Source: Duganella sp. 1224 (GTDB lineage: Bacteria > Pseudomonadota > Gammaproteobacteria > Burkholderiales > Burkholderiaceae_D). From it: a stretch of 64,000 nt of DNA. Positions 51,759 through 61,369 of this stretch are shown one piece after another. The notes under the pieces are model-generated. The model did not search any database. It saw only the letters and a program-made list of their open reading frames with translations, and was not told where the DNA came from. The position numbers were made by a program, and so were the translations under genes. The first letter of the stretch is position 1; the number at the start of each line of letters is the position of its first letter. The stretch is from assembly GCF_013408245.1 (NCBI RefSeq), contig NZ_JACBYS010000006.1:223881-287880 (forward strand). Direction: 5' to 3'.

Positions 51759-53429
51759 TCAGGCGGCGGCTTTTTCGTCGCGCAGCTGGCGGCGCAGGAT
51801 CTTGCCGACGTTGGTCTTCGGCAGCTCGTCGCGGAACTCGATGTACTTCGGCTTCTTGTAGGCGGTCAGCTCGTGCTTGCAGTAGTCGAGAATCTGCTCG
51901 GCGGTCAGGTTGGGATCCTTGCGCACCACGAACAGCTTCACCGCCTCGCCCGAGTTCTTGTCCGGCACCCCGATGCACGCCACTTCCAGCACGCCAGGAT
52001 GCGACGCCACCACCTCTTCCACCTCGTTCGGATAGACGTTGAAGCCGGAGACGATGATCATGTCCTTCTTGCGGTCGACAATCTTGGTGTAGCCGTCTTC
52101 GTTCATCACGCCCACGTCGCCGGTCTTGAAGAAGCCGTCGGCCGTCATCGACTTGGCGGTTTCCTCGGGGCGGTTCCAGTAGCCGGCCATCACCTGCGGA
52201 CCACGAATCGCGATCTCGCCGGTCGAGCCGATCGGCAGCGGCTTGCCATCGTCGTCCAGGATCGCCACCTCGGTCGATGGAATCGGCAGGCCGATGGTGC
52301 CGGTGAATTCCTTGATGTCGATGCGGTTGGCGGTGGCCACCGGCGACGTCTCGGACAGGCCATAGCCCTCGATGATCGGCGTGCCGGTCACCTTCAGCCA
52401 GCGCTCGGCCACGCCCTTCTGCACCGCCATGCCGCCGCCGTTGCACAGCTTGTAGGACGAGAAGTCCAGCTTGGCGAAGTCGGCGTTGTTCAGCAGCGCG
52501 TTGTACAGCGTGTTCACGGCCGGCAGCACCGTCACCTTGTACTTGGCCAGCTCCTTGACGAAGCCAGGGATGTCGCGCGGATTCGGAATCAGCAGGCTCA
52601 GGCCGCCGGTGCGGATGCTCATGAAGGCGCTGACCGTCAGCGAATAGATGTGATACAGCGGCAGCGCGGCCACAAACACCATCGGCTCGCCGCCGGCCTT
52701 CATCTGCAGCCACGCCTCGTTTTGCAGCACGTTGGCGATGATATTCCGGTGCAGCAGGATGGCGCCCTTGGACACGCCGGTGGTCCCCCCGGTGTACTGC
52801 AGGAAGGCGATATCGTCATGCCCCTGCTTGGCCGGCTGCAGCGTCTTGCCCGCGCCTTCCGCCAGCACCTGCTTGAACGACACCGATCCCGGCAGCGAAA
52901 ACGCCGGCACCATCTTCTTCACATTGCGCACCACGAAGTTGACGATAAAGCCCTTCAGCCCGCCCAGCATATCGCCCATGCTGGCCACCACCACGTGCTT
53001 GACGGAAGTCTGCGCCACCACCTGCTGCACCGTGGTGGCAAAGTTTTCCAGCACGAAGATGGCTTCGGCACCGGAGTCGGTCAGCTGGTGCTGCAGCTCG
53101 CGCGGCGTGTACAGCGGATTGACGTTGACCACGGTGTAGCCGGCGCGCAGGATGCCGGCCATGATCACCGGATACTGCAGCACGTTTGGCAGCATGACCG
53201 CCACGCGCGCGCCCGGCTGCAGGCCTTTCGACTGCAGCCACGCGCCCACTTGCTGCGACAGGTGATCCAGCTCGCCGTAGGTCAGGAATTTGTCCATGCA
53301 CACGAAGGCATTGCGGTCCGCGTACTTGCGGAACGATTCCTCCATCAGGTGTGTCACCGAGCGGAACTGGGTGGGGTCGATCTCCGCCGGTACGCCTTCC
53401 GGGTACGACTTGAGCCAAATCTTTTCCAT
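51759..53429 (-). CDS. fadD: Long-chain fatty acid-CoA ligase (second copy)
   Basis: A 556-aa AMP-forming acyl-CoA synthetase. ATP/AMP motifs: YTGGTTGVSKGAILLHRN, GYGLSETSPVAT, and FKTGDVGVMNEDGYTKIVDR; the C-terminal Lys is in LPKTNVGKILRRQL. It activates fatty acids for beta-oxidation or lipid synthesis. It begins 2 nt after the upstream paralogue, with which it shares most of its sequence (for example MEKIWLKSYP at both starts), so this is a tandem duplication. Confidence 0.93.
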   Translation of the reverse strand: MEKIWLKSYPEGVPAEIDPTQFRSVTHLMEESFRKYADRNAFVCMDKFLTYGELDHLSQQVGAWLQSKGLQPGARVAVMLPNVLQYPVIMAGILRAGYTVVNVNPLYTPRELQHQLTDSGAEAIFVLENFATTVQQVVAQTSVKHVVVASMGDMLGGLKGFIVNFVVRNVKKMVPAFSLPGSVSFKQVLAEGAGKTLQPAKQGHDDIAFLQYTGGTTGVSKGAILLHRNIIANVLQNEAWLQMKAGGEPMVFVAALPLYHIYSLTVSAFMSIRTGGLSLLIPNPRDIPGFVKELAKYKVTVLPAVNTLYNALLNNADFAKLDFSSYKLCNGGGMAVQKGVAERWLKVTGTPIIEGYGLSETSPVATANRIDIKEFTGTIGLPIPSTEVAILDDDGKPLPIGSTGEIAIRGPQVMAGYWNRPEETAKSMTADGFFKTGDVGVMNEDGYTKIVDRKKDMIIVSGFNVYPNEVEEVVASHPGVLEVACIGVPDKNSGEAVKLFVVRKDPNLTAEQILDYCKHELTAYKKPKYIEFRDELPKTNVGKILRRQLRDEKAAA

Positions 53430-53431
53430 CT

Positions 53432-55123
53432 TTATGCTGCCTTCTTCTTCTCGCCGGGTGGTTCGTCGCGCAACATGCGGCGCAGAATTTTCCCGACATT
53501 GGTTTTTGGGAGCTCCTCGCGGAACTCAATGTATTTCGGCTTTTTATAGCCGGTCAGTTGTTCTTTGCAGTAGGCCATCAGCGCCTCCTGCGTCAGGTTC
53601 GGGTCCTTGCGGACCACGAAGATTTTCACCGCCTCGCCGGAATGCTCGTCCGGCACGCCGATCGCGGCGCACTCCAGCACGCCCGGATGGGCGGCGATCA
53701 CGCCTTCCAGCTCGTTCGGATAGACGTTGAAGCCCGACACCAGGATCATATCCTTCTTGCGGTCGACAATTTTAACGAAGCCGCGCTCATCCATCACGCC
53801 GACGTCGCCGGATTTGAAGAAACCCTCCGGCGTCATCACCTTGGCGGTTTCGTCTGGCCGGTTCCAGTAGCCGGCCATCACCTGCGGGCCGCGGATAGCG
53901 ATCTCGCCCGGCGTGCCCAGCGGCACTTCCTTGCCGTCGTCATCCAGGATGGCGATGTCGGTCGACGGCACCGGCAGGCCGATGGTGCCGGTGAACGCCG
54001 TGCTGTCGGCGCGGTTGCAGGTGGCCACCGGCGAGGTCTCGGACAAGCCGTAACCCTCGATGATGGACACACCGGTCACCTTCAGCCAGCGGTCGTTGAC
54101 GGACTGCTGCACCGCCATGCCGCCGCCGTTGCAGATCTTGAGCGCCGAGAAATCCAGGTGGGCGAAATCCGGATGGTTCAGCAGCGCGTTGTACAGCGTG
54201 TTCACCGCCGGGAACATGTTGAACTTGTACTTGGCCAGCTCCTTGACGAAGCCGCCGATGTCGCGCGGATTCGGAATCAGGATGTTCAGCGCGCCCACCC
54301 GCATGCCCCACATCGCGCACGCCGTCAGCGCGAAGATATGGTACAGCGGCAGCGCGCAGACGATGGTCGTCTGCGCGCTGGAATCGCCCAGCGCCGGCTG
54401 CGACCACGCCTCGCTCTGCAGCAGGTTGGCGACGATGTTCTGGTGCGTCAGCGTCGCGCCCTTGGACACGCCGGTGGTGCCGCCGGTGTACTGCAAGAAC
54501 GCCGGATCGTTGTACTGCCGCTCGACCGGCGTCAGCTTCATGCCGCCGCCCTGCGACAGCGCGTCCTTGAAGCGCACCGCGTTCGGCAGCGAAAACGCCG
54601 GCACCAGCTTCTTCACATTGCGCACCACAAAATTGACCAGCATGCCCTTCAGGCTGCCGAGCATCTCGCCCATGCTGGCCACGACGATGTGCTTGACCTG
54701 GGTCCGCCCCAGCACCTGCTCCAGCGTGGTGGCAAAGTTCTCCAGGATGATGATGGCCTCGGCGCCGGCATCGTTCAGCTGGTGCTCCAGCTCGCGCGGC
54801 GTGTACAGCGGATTGACGTTGACCACCGTGTAGCCGGCGCGCAGGATGGCCGCGATCGCGATCGGATACTGCAGCACGTTCGGCATCATGATGGCCACCC
54901 GCGCCCCCGGCTTCAGGCCGCGGCTTTGCAGCCACGCGCCCAGACGCTTCGAGTACGCGTCGATTTCGGCATAGGTGAGGAACTTGTCCATGCAGACGTA
55001 AGCGTTGCGGTCGGCATACTTGTGGAAAGCTTCTTCCAGCAACTGCACCAGCGAACGGTACTGACCCGTATCGACCTCGGTCTGCATGCCCGGCGGATAC
55101 GATTTCAACCAGATTTTCTCCAT
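53432..55123 (-). CDS. fadD: Long-chain fatty acid-CoA ligase (first copy)
   Basis: A 563-aa acyl-CoA synthetase with the same order of motifs as its downstream copy (YTGGTTGVSKGATLTHQN, GYGLSETSPVATCN, FKSGDVGVMDERGF, LPKTNVGKILRRML). It has a short extra lysine-rich C-terminus (PPGEKKKAA). The start MEKIWLKSYPPG at 55123 matches the paralogue, so an extension to 55213 is rejected. An operator-like inverted repeat lies about 100 nt upstream. Confidence 0.93.
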   Translation of the reverse strand: MEKIWLKSYPPGMQTEVDTGQYRSLVQLLEEAFHKYADRNAYVCMDKFLTYAEIDAYSKRLGAWLQSRGLKPGARVAIMMPNVLQYPIAIAAILRAGYTVVNVNPLYTPRELEHQLNDAGAEAIIILENFATTLEQVLGRTQVKHIVVASMGEMLGSLKGMLVNFVVRNVKKLVPAFSLPNAVRFKDALSQGGGMKLTPVERQYNDPAFLQYTGGTTGVSKGATLTHQNIVANLLQSEAWSQPALGDSSAQTTIVCALPLYHIFALTACAMWGMRVGALNILIPNPRDIGGFVKELAKYKFNMFPAVNTLYNALLNHPDFAHLDFSALKICNGGGMAVQQSVNDRWLKVTGVSIIEGYGLSETSPVATCNRADSTAFTGTIGLPVPSTDIAILDDDGKEVPLGTPGEIAIRGPQVMAGYWNRPDETAKVMTPEGFFKSGDVGVMDERGFVKIVDRKKDMILVSGFNVYPNELEGVIAAHPGVLECAAIGVPDEHSGEAVKIFVVRKDPNLTQEALMAYCKEQLTGYKKPKYIEFREELPKTNVGKILRRMLRDEPPGEKKKAA

Positions 55124-55223
55124 CCTGTGCCTCTGTCTCGAATAATTATCGTTGTAAGGGGAGCTTGCTGATGATGCGATGCTATCGGGCACCAAGCCCG
55201 TACGCAAGCGCATTTAACCATAA

Positions 55224-55241
55224 TTAGAACGGAGGTTCTAA
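55224..55241. promoter_or_regulatory. Operator-like inverted repeat upstream of the fadD pair
   Basis: TTAGAAC-GGAG-GTTCTAA: perfect 7-nt arms, 4-nt spacer, 101 nt before the first fadD start. Size and composition fit a TetR-family site; fatty-acid genes in Betaproteobacteria are often under TetR repressors such as FadP or PsrA. The assignment to one of them is inference. Confidence 0.5.
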
Positions 55242-55266
55242 CGGCTTTTCATGACGCGGCGCAACA

Positions 55267-56394
55267 TCAATGCGCGCCTTCGGCGCCGGCGGAACCATCC
55301 TTGGTGCCCTCCGCGTTGAGCATCGCCGGGCGGCCCAAGACGTCCAACTGCTGGCGGCGTTGAACTACATCAAGAGTCGCTATCTTTTGCACCGCAGCAT
55401 AGAAACGCACGAACGTTCGTTCCTGCTTTAGCAACGCCCGGAAGGCCGGTAGATAATCGTGGTACGTCCCCACGGCGGACAGGTGGGCGTTGGTCAGCGG
55501 CTCGGCAAACCAGCGGTCGTAGCCGGCGTAGCCGCCCCAGCTTTCCTTCAGCTTCAGATAGTCGGATTTGAGATGGGCGAAGATGCGCGCCTTCTCGGCG
55601 CGCTTGTGGCGGGTGCTGGTCTTGCTGGCGTACAGGTCGGCCAGCATTTTGCGGTGGCGCACCAGCAGCGCCAGGAAGTCCTGCCGCCGCGCGTTGTAGC
55701 GGGCATAGGCCTCGCGCATCGGATCGGTGCCATACAGCTCCAGCCAGCGCGCCACGCCGGCCTCCTCCACCGCGGTGGCGAAGCTCTCGTTGAATTGCGT
55801 ATCGCCCGGCACGTACACCACCTGGTGCGCCAGCTCGTGGAACACCATGCGCGCCAGCTCGGCGTCGGAATAGTTGATGAAGGTGGACAGCAGCGGATCG
55901 CTGAACCAGCCCAGCGTGGAATACGCCGGCACGCCGCCCACCTGCACGTCGTTGCCCTCCTTGCGCAGTTCGTCGGCGTAGGCCAGCGCATCGTCCTTGC
56001 TGTAGTAGCCGCGATAGCTGACGCAGCCCGCGATCGGGAAGCACCACTGGATCGGCCGCAGCGACAGCTCCGGCGTCGCCACCACGTTCCACAGCACGAA
56101 GGGGCGCGACAAGGCGGCGTAATTTTTGTAGCTGGCGTTGTCCGGCAGGCCCAGTTCCCTGACCGCGAACTTGCGGATCAACAGCGCCTTTTCCAGGCGC
56201 GCCTTGAGCTGCGGATCGGTGGACGGATCACCGAGCCAGTCGTCGATCGGACGCGCGTCCGACCACAGCGCATACTGGCCTTGCGCGGCCTGCATGTAGT
56301 ACTTGAATTGCGCGCAGCCGGCCAGCATCGCGGCGGCGCACGCCGGCACCAGCCAGTACCTGGCGCGGAGCATTCGGCGTGCAATATTGCGCAT
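55267..56394 (-). CDS. Lipoprotein zinc aminopeptidase (COG4324-like)
   Basis: A 375-aa predicted lipoprotein: signal sequence with lipobox MLAGC (Cys26), so it is anchored in a membrane facing the periplasm. The gluzincin motif FHELAHQ gives two His ligands and the catalytic Glu; NESFATAVEEAG about 20 residues later supplies a further Glu ligand. This matches a family annotated as predicted aminopeptidase. Substrate unknown. Ends 9 nt before the coordinates of the codirectional molybdoenzyme's stop, so likely co-transcribed with it. Confidence 0.83.
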   Translation of the reverse strand: MRNIARRMLRARYWLVPACAAAMLAGCAQFKYYMQAAQGQYALWSDARPIDDWLGDPSTDPQLKARLEKALLIRKFAVRELGLPDNASYKNYAALSRPFVLWNVVATPELSLRPIQWCFPIAGCVSYRGYYSKDDALAYADELRKEGNDVQVGGVPAYSTLGWFSDPLLSTFINYSDAELARMVFHELAHQVVYVPGDTQFNESFATAVEEAGVARWLELYGTDPMREAYARYNARRQDFLALLVRHRKMLADLYASKTSTRHKRAEKARIFAHLKSDYLKLKESWGGYAGYDRWFAEPLTNAHLSAVGTYHDYLPAFRALLKQERTFVRFYAAVQKIATLDVVQRRQQLDVLGRPAMLNAEGTKDGSAGAEGAH

Positions 56395-56403
56395 ACATTA
56401 CCT

Positions 56404-58482
56404 TCAAGCGGCGACTCTCTCGACTTGAACCAGTGTATCGTAAAACGTCGGCGCGCGGCCCATATCTGTCAACTGTTGGCTGGTAACCTCATTGGCGTTT
56501 TTGCCATCCGTGGCGAGCTTTTTCCACCACACTGACAAGCCGACAACGAGACCCGCGCGCGCCTTGTCCGTCACGCGCGCCTTGGCCACAAAGGAGCCGC
56601 GGTCATTGAAGATGCGGACCATGTCGCCGTGCGCGATGCCGCGCGCCGCGCTGTCGTCGGGATGGATGTCCAGATGCGGCTCGCCCTCCGTCGCACGCAG
56701 GCTCTTGACGTTGACGAAGGTGGAGTTGAGGAAGTTGCGCGCCGGCGGAGAAATCATCGCCAGCGGATAGCGCGCCGCCAGCGCCGGATTGCTGGCCGCC
56801 GATTCATACGGCGGCACGTAGGCCGGCAGCGGATCGAGTCCGTCCTTGGCCATCTTCGCGGAATAGAACTCGCACTTGCCGGACGGCGTGGCGAAGCCGC
56901 CCTGCGCGAACGGCGCGGCCGGCATGTTCAGTCTCTGCCAGCCCTGGCGCTTCAAGGCGTCCCAGTCGAAACCGACCGCGCGCGCATCCTGCGCGTTGAA
57001 GGCGATGGACGCCAGCTGGTCGTCCGTCTCCTTGAAGCAGTCGTCGTCAAAGCCCATGCGCGCCGCCAGCAGGCGGAAGATTTCGGTGTTCGGCTTGGCC
57101 TCGCCGATCGGCGCGATGGCGGGGTTATTCGCCATCATGTACAGGTGGCCGTAGGAGGTGTGGGCGTCGAGGTGCTCCAGCTGCGTGGTGGCCGGCAGCA
57201 CGATGTCGGCGTAATCCGCGGTGTCGGTCTGGAAGTGCTCCAGCACCACCGTGAACAAATCCTCGCGCAGGAAGCCGCGCATCACCTTGTCCGAATCCGG
57301 CGCCACCGCCACCGGATTCGAGTTGTAGACGATGACCGCCTCCACCGCCGGCCCGAACGCCGGCGACGCCGGCCGCAGCAGGTCGTCGCCGATGGTGCTC
57401 ATGTTGATGGTGCGCGGGATCTTCTTCAGCAAATCGGTGCGCTGCAGCCTGGCCTTGTTGGTCGGGAAGGAGCCGCTGGCCGACAGCTGCACGCCGCCGG
57501 CCGGATGGCGCCACGCGCCCACCAGCGCCGGCAGGCAGGCGATATTCCGCACCGCCATGCCGCCGCCATGCACGCGCTGCACGCCATAGTTGGTGCGGAT
57601 CGCCACTGGCTCGCCGGTTTTGGCCATGCCGCCGTACAGGCGCGCCAGCTCCACCACTTCGGCGACCGTGATGCCGCAGGTGGCCGCCGTGCGTTCCGGC
57701 GTCCATTCGGCGGCGCGTTCCTTCAACTGATCGAAGCCCAGCGTGTACCGCGCGATGTAGTCGTGGTCCAGCAGGTCTTCGGCGATCAGCACATGCATCA
57801 TGCCCAGCGCCAGCGCCGAGTCGGTGCCGGGCAGCAGGGCGATGTGCTGGTGGCACTTCTCGGCCGTCAGCGAGCGGTAGGGATCGATGGCGATCAGCTT
57901 CGCGCCATTGCGCTTGGCTTCCTGCGCGCGCATCCAGAAGTGCAGGTTGGAGGCGATCGGATTGCCGCCCCAGATGATCAGCAGCTTGGCGCTCTGGAAC
58001 TGCTCCATGTCGGTGCCGACCGAGCTGCCGATGGTGTACTTGTAGCCGGTGGCGCCGGCCATCGCGCAGATGGTGCGGTCCAGCAGCGAGGCGCCGATCT
58101 TGTTGAAGAAGCGCGACGACATCGACTCGCCCTGGATCAGTCCCATGGTGCCGCAATAGCTGTAGGGCAGGATGGCTTCCGGCGCGCGCGCGGCGATCGG
58201 CTTCAGGCGCGCGGCGATGGTGTCCAGCGCCTCGTCCCAGCTGATGCGCTGGAACTTGCCCTCGCCTTTTTTGCCGACGCGCTTGAGCGGGTACAGCAAG
58301 CGGTCTTCGTGGTAGGTGCGCTCGGTATAGCGCGACACTTTGGTGCACAGCACGCCGGCCGTGGTCGGGTGGTCGGGATCGCCCTTGACCGCGGTGGCGA
58401 CGCCGTCTTCCACCGTCACCAGCAGGGCGCAGGTGTCGGGGCAGTCGAGCGGGCAGGCTGCGCGGACTTGTGTGGTAGTCAT
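56404..58482 (-). CDS. Molybdopterin-dependent oxidoreductase with [4Fe-4S] site
   Basis: A 692-aa member of the DMSO-reductase superfamily. An N-terminal iron-sulfur motif CPLDCPDTC...GVLCTK (Cys10, 14, 18 and one near 45) is followed by the molybdopterin core (IIWGGNPIASNLHFW, GTDSALALGMMH, YNSNPVAVAPD) and the C-terminal cofactor-binding barrel (HPDDSAARGIAHGDMVRIF). There is no Tat signal and no partner subunit adjacent, so it is probably a cytoplasmic, formate-dehydrogenase-like or BisC-like enzyme of unknown substrate. Divergent from the M20 gene. Confidence 0.88.
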   Translation of the reverse strand: MTTTQVRAACPLDCPDTCALLVTVEDGVATAVKGDPDHPTTAGVLCTKVSRYTERTYHEDRLLYPLKRVGKKGEGKFQRISWDEALDTIAARLKPIAARAPEAILPYSYCGTMGLIQGESMSSRFFNKIGASLLDRTICAMAGATGYKYTIGSSVGTDMEQFQSAKLLIIWGGNPIASNLHFWMRAQEAKRNGAKLIAIDPYRSLTAEKCHQHIALLPGTDSALALGMMHVLIAEDLLDHDYIARYTLGFDQLKERAAEWTPERTAATCGITVAEVVELARLYGGMAKTGEPVAIRTNYGVQRVHGGGMAVRNIACLPALVGAWRHPAGGVQLSASGSFPTNKARLQRTDLLKKIPRTINMSTIGDDLLRPASPAFGPAVEAVIVYNSNPVAVAPDSDKVMRGFLREDLFTVVLEHFQTDTADYADIVLPATTQLEHLDAHTSYGHLYMMANNPAIAPIGEAKPNTEIFRLLAARMGFDDDCFKETDDQLASIAFNAQDARAVGFDWDALKRQGWQRLNMPAAPFAQGGFATPSGKCEFYSAKMAKDGLDPLPAYVPPYESAASNPALAARYPLAMISPPARNFLNSTFVNVKSLRATEGEPHLDIHPDDSAARGIAHGDMVRIFNDRGSFVAKARVTDKARAGLVVGLSVWWKKLATDGKNANEVTSQQLTDMGRAPTFYDTLVQVERVAA

Positions 58483-58621
58483 GAAAAAATCCAGGGAAGC
58501 ATATGCGTAAAACGGTATCGTAAACCATTGCGCCCGCTCTGGCTTTAGTCGGCTGACAAGGGCTACAATGGCTGTTCTCGATGCTTAAAAAGCAAGCGAC
58601 CCGAATTATTGGAGAAGCAGC

Positions 58622-59818
58622 ATGAAACTGGTAGATCCCATCATTGCATTTCAATCCGAAATTCAAGCGATACGGCGCGACCTGCACGCCCATCCGGAAC
58701 TCTGCTACGAAGAACAACGCACGTCCGAGGTGGTGGCCGCCAAGCTCACCGAATGGGGCATCCCGGTGATACGCGGCCTGGGCGTGACCGGCGTGGTCGG
58801 CATCATCCGGAACGGCACCTCGGCGCGCGCCATCGGCCTGCGCGCCGACATGGACGCGCTGCCGATGCAGGAAGTGAACACCTTCCCGCACGCCTCGCGC
58901 CATCCCGGCAAGATGCACGCCTGCGGCCATGACGGCCACACCGCCATGCTGCTGGGCGCGGCCAAACACCTGGCCGACAACCGCAATTTCGACGGAACGG
59001 TTTACCTCATTTTCCAGCCGGCGGAAGAAGGCGGCGCCGGCGCCCGGCGCATGATCGACGATGGCCTGTTCGAGCAATGCCCGATGGACGCCATCTACGG
59101 CATGCACAACTGGCCCGGCATCCCGTCCGGCCACATGAGCGTCACGCCCGGCCCGCAAATGGCCTCCAGTAACGAGTTCTATCTGACGGTGAAGGGCAAG
59201 GGCGGCCACGCCGCGCAGCCGCACAAGTGCATCGACCCGGTCATCATCGGCATGCAGATCGCGCAGGCGTGGCAGACCATCGTCAGCCGCCGCACCAATC
59301 CGATCGACACCGCCGTGCTGTCGCTGACGCAGTTCCACGCCGGTACCGCCACCAACGTCATTCCCGACGAGGCCAAGCTGGCCGGCACGGTGCGCACGCT
59401 GTCCGCCAAGGTGCTGGACGCGATCGAAAAGCAGATGGAAGAAGTGGCCGTCAACACTGCCGCCGCGTTTGGCGCTGAAGTGGAATTCCGCTTCCGCCGC
59501 AACTACCCGCCGCTGGTCAACGATCCGGAAGCGACGCGCTTCGCGGTGGAGGTGATGAAGTCGGTGGTGGGCGCCGACAAGGTCGATGACAACACCGAGC
59601 CGTCGATGGCGGCCGAGGACTTCGCCTACTTCCTGCAGGCCAAGCCGGGCTGCTACATCTTCATCGGCAATGGCGAGGGCGACCACCGCGACGGCGGCCA
59701 TGGCCTCGGCCCCTGCGTGCTGCACAACGGCAGCTACGACTTCAACGACAACCTGCTGCCGGTCGGCGCCAGCTTCTGGGTCAAGCTGACCGAGGCCAGC
59801 CTGCCCAAGGCGGCCTGA
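58622..59818 (+). CDS. M20-family amidohydrolase (hippurate hydrolase-like)
   Basis: A 398-aa M20D metallopeptidase. Metal ligands are visible in MHACGHDGHTAMLLG, the catalytic Glu in PAEEGGAGA, further ligands in YGMHNWPGIPSG, and the dimerisation-domain His in GGHAAQPHKCIDP. Such enzymes hydrolyse N-acyl amino acids such as hippurate, or aminobenzoyl and IAA conjugates. The length is typical. A TACAAT box lies at 58564-58569. Tail-to-tail with the dehydrogenase gene. Confidence 0.9.
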   Translation: MKLVDPIIAFQSEIQAIRRDLHAHPELCYEEQRTSEVVAAKLTEWGIPVIRGLGVTGVVGIIRNGTSARAIGLRADMDALPMQEVNTFPHASRHPGKMHACGHDGHTAMLLGAAKHLADNRNFDGTVYLIFQPAEEGGAGARRMIDDGLFEQCPMDAIYGMHNWPGIPSGHMSVTPGPQMASSNEFYLTVKGKGGHAAQPHKCIDPVIIGMQIAQAWQTIVSRRTNPIDTAVLSLTQFHAGTATNVIPDEAKLAGTVRTLSAKVLDAIEKQMEEVAVNTAAAFGAEVEFRFRRNYPPLVNDPEATRFAVEVMKSVVGADKVDDNTEPSMAAEDFAYFLQAKPGCYIFIGNGEGDHRDGGHGLGPCVLHNGSYDFNDNLLPVGASFWVKLTEASLPKAA

Positions 59819-59819
59819 G

Positions 59820-60716
59820 TCAGCCTAGCTGGTCGGGGCCGGTGCCAACGCGCTGGCCCGGATTCAGCTGCTCCAGGCCGATCAGCGCGGCCGCGTGATC
59901 GGCTTGCGGGATGGTTTTGGACAGCGTCAGGTAGCGCGCCGTCACCAGTTCCGTCAGCGGCAGCACCACGCCAGCCGCCTCGGCCGCCGCCAGGATGTTG
60001 CGCTGGTCCTTCAACTGCGTGCTGATCTTGCCGCCGGCGACAAAATTCCGGTCCAGCATGCGCTGGCCGTGCACCTCTAAAATCTTCGACTCGGCAAACC
60101 CGCCGCGGATGGCGGCGCGCATTGCCGCCGGGTCGGCGCCGGCCGCCTGCGCCAGCAGCATGGCCTCCGCGACAATATTGATCGTTGCACCAACAATCAG
60201 CTGATTGCACAGCTTGGCCACCTGCCCGGCGCCGGCCGGGCCGACCAGCGTGGCGCGGCCCATGGCGGACAGCAGCGGTTCGGCCTCGGCAAAATCCTCG
60301 GCGCCGCCGCCGGCCATGATGGCCAGTGTGCCGGCCGCCGCGCCGCCCACGCCGCCGGACACCGGGGCGTCGATGAAGCGGCAGCCGCGCGCCGTCAGCC
60401 GCGCATGGACGGCTTGCGCTTCGGCCTGCTGCGTCGAGCTCATGTCGATCCACAGTGTATTGGGCGCCAGCGCCGGCAGCGCCGCCGCCAGCACCTGTTG
60501 CACCGTCGGGCCGGCCTCCAGCATGGAGATGATGACCTGCGCGCCACGCACCGCCTCTTGCACATCCGGCACGGCGCGCGCGCCAGCGCCGGCCAGCGCT
60601 TCCGCCTTGGCGTGGGTGCGATTCCAGACCGTGACCGCATGGCCGGCCGCCAGCAGGCGCCGCGCCATCGGATCCCCCATCAAGCCTATGCCTAAAAAGC
60701 TAATTTGCGTCGACAA
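59820..60716 (-). CDS. 3-hydroxyisobutyrate dehydrogenase-like NAD(P) oxidoreductase
   Basis: A 298-aa beta-hydroxyacid dehydrogenase. Rossmann motif FLGIGLMGDPMARRL at the start, substrate motif DAPVSGGVGGAAAGTL, and the catalytic Lys in GAGQVAKLCNQL. Tartronate semialdehyde or 3-hydroxyisobutyrate are possible substrates. The start is a TTG at 60716, since AGGAG (complement of 60722-60726) is 5 nt upstream and no ATG suits; the longer frame to 60752 lacks a site. Divergent from pagL. Confidence 0.85.
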   Translation of the reverse strand: MSTQISFLGIGLMGDPMARRLLAAGHAVTVWNRTHAKAEALAGAGARAVPDVQEAVRGAQVIISMLEAGPTVQQVLAAALPALAPNTLWIDMSSTQQAEAQAVHARLTARGCRFIDAPVSGGVGGAAAGTLAIMAGGGAEDFAEAEPLLSAMGRATLVGPAGAGQVAKLCNQLIVGATINIVAEAMLLAQAAGADPAAMRAAIRGGFAESKILEVHGQRMLDRNFVAGGKISTQLKDQRNILAAAEAAGVVLPLTELVTARYLTLSKTIPQADHAAALIGLEQLNPGQRVGTGPDQLG

Positions 60717-60809
60717 TGCCGCTCCTGAATATTTTCCCGAACCCCGGTACAATCACGGGTTAGCCGTATAACAAACCTGAGATACAGCATTCAACATTCC
60801 AAGGATACT

Positions 60810-61355
60810 ATGTTCGCTAAAAAAATGATGGCGGTTGCAGCCGCCCTGGTCGTTGCGCAAAGCGCGTTCGCCGATGACAAACTGGTTGATTCCGTGTCGG
60901 TCGACGTGGGCACCGGCTCCAAAGTCCAAATGGTCCGCTTCAGCGCCGCCAAAGACTGGGACACCAAGTGGTTCCAGTCGAACGGCACCAACCTGAGCGG
61001 CTACTGGGAAGCCAGCACCGGCATCTGGCGCGAAAACGCTTACATGAACCAGCCTGGCGTCGAGCACAAGCTGTGGGACATCGGTTTCACCCCAGTGTTC
61101 CGCTTCCAGAACGACAACAAAAAAGGCATCTACTACGAAGGCGGCATCGGCGTGCACATGCTGTCCAAGCTGTACAACAACGACGACAACCGCCTGTCGA
61201 CCCACTTCCAGTTCGGCGACCACCTGGGCGTTGGCTATGTGTTCGACAACAAGTGGGAAGTTGCCGCCCGCGTGCAGCACTTCTCGAACGGCGGCTACAA
61301 GAAGCCGAATTCGGGCGTGAACTTCTTCGAACTGCGCGCCGCGTACCACTTCTGA
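60810..61355 (+). CDS. pagL: PagL-type lipid A 3-O-deacylase
   Basis: A 181-aa outer-membrane beta-barrel enzyme with signal peptide (cleavage after AQSAFA, residue 21). The catalytic region QHFSNGGYKKPNSGVNF carries the His-Ser pair of PagL, preceded by the strand FGDHLGVGYVF; the chain ends with the aromatic YHF expected for a barrel. It removes the 3-position acyl chain from lipid A. A TACAAT box is at 60748-60753. Monocistronic. Confidence 0.9.
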   Translation: MFAKKMMAVAAALVVAQSAFADDKLVDSVSVDVGTGSKVQMVRFSAAKDWDTKWFQSNGTNLSGYWEASTGIWRENAYMNQPGVEHKLWDIGFTPVFRFQNDNKKGIYYEGGIGVHMLSKLYNNDDNRLSTHFQFGDHLGVGYVFDNKWEVAARVQHFSNGGYKKPNSGVNFFELRAAYHF

Positions 61356-61369
61356 TCCGCCGCCCTCCC

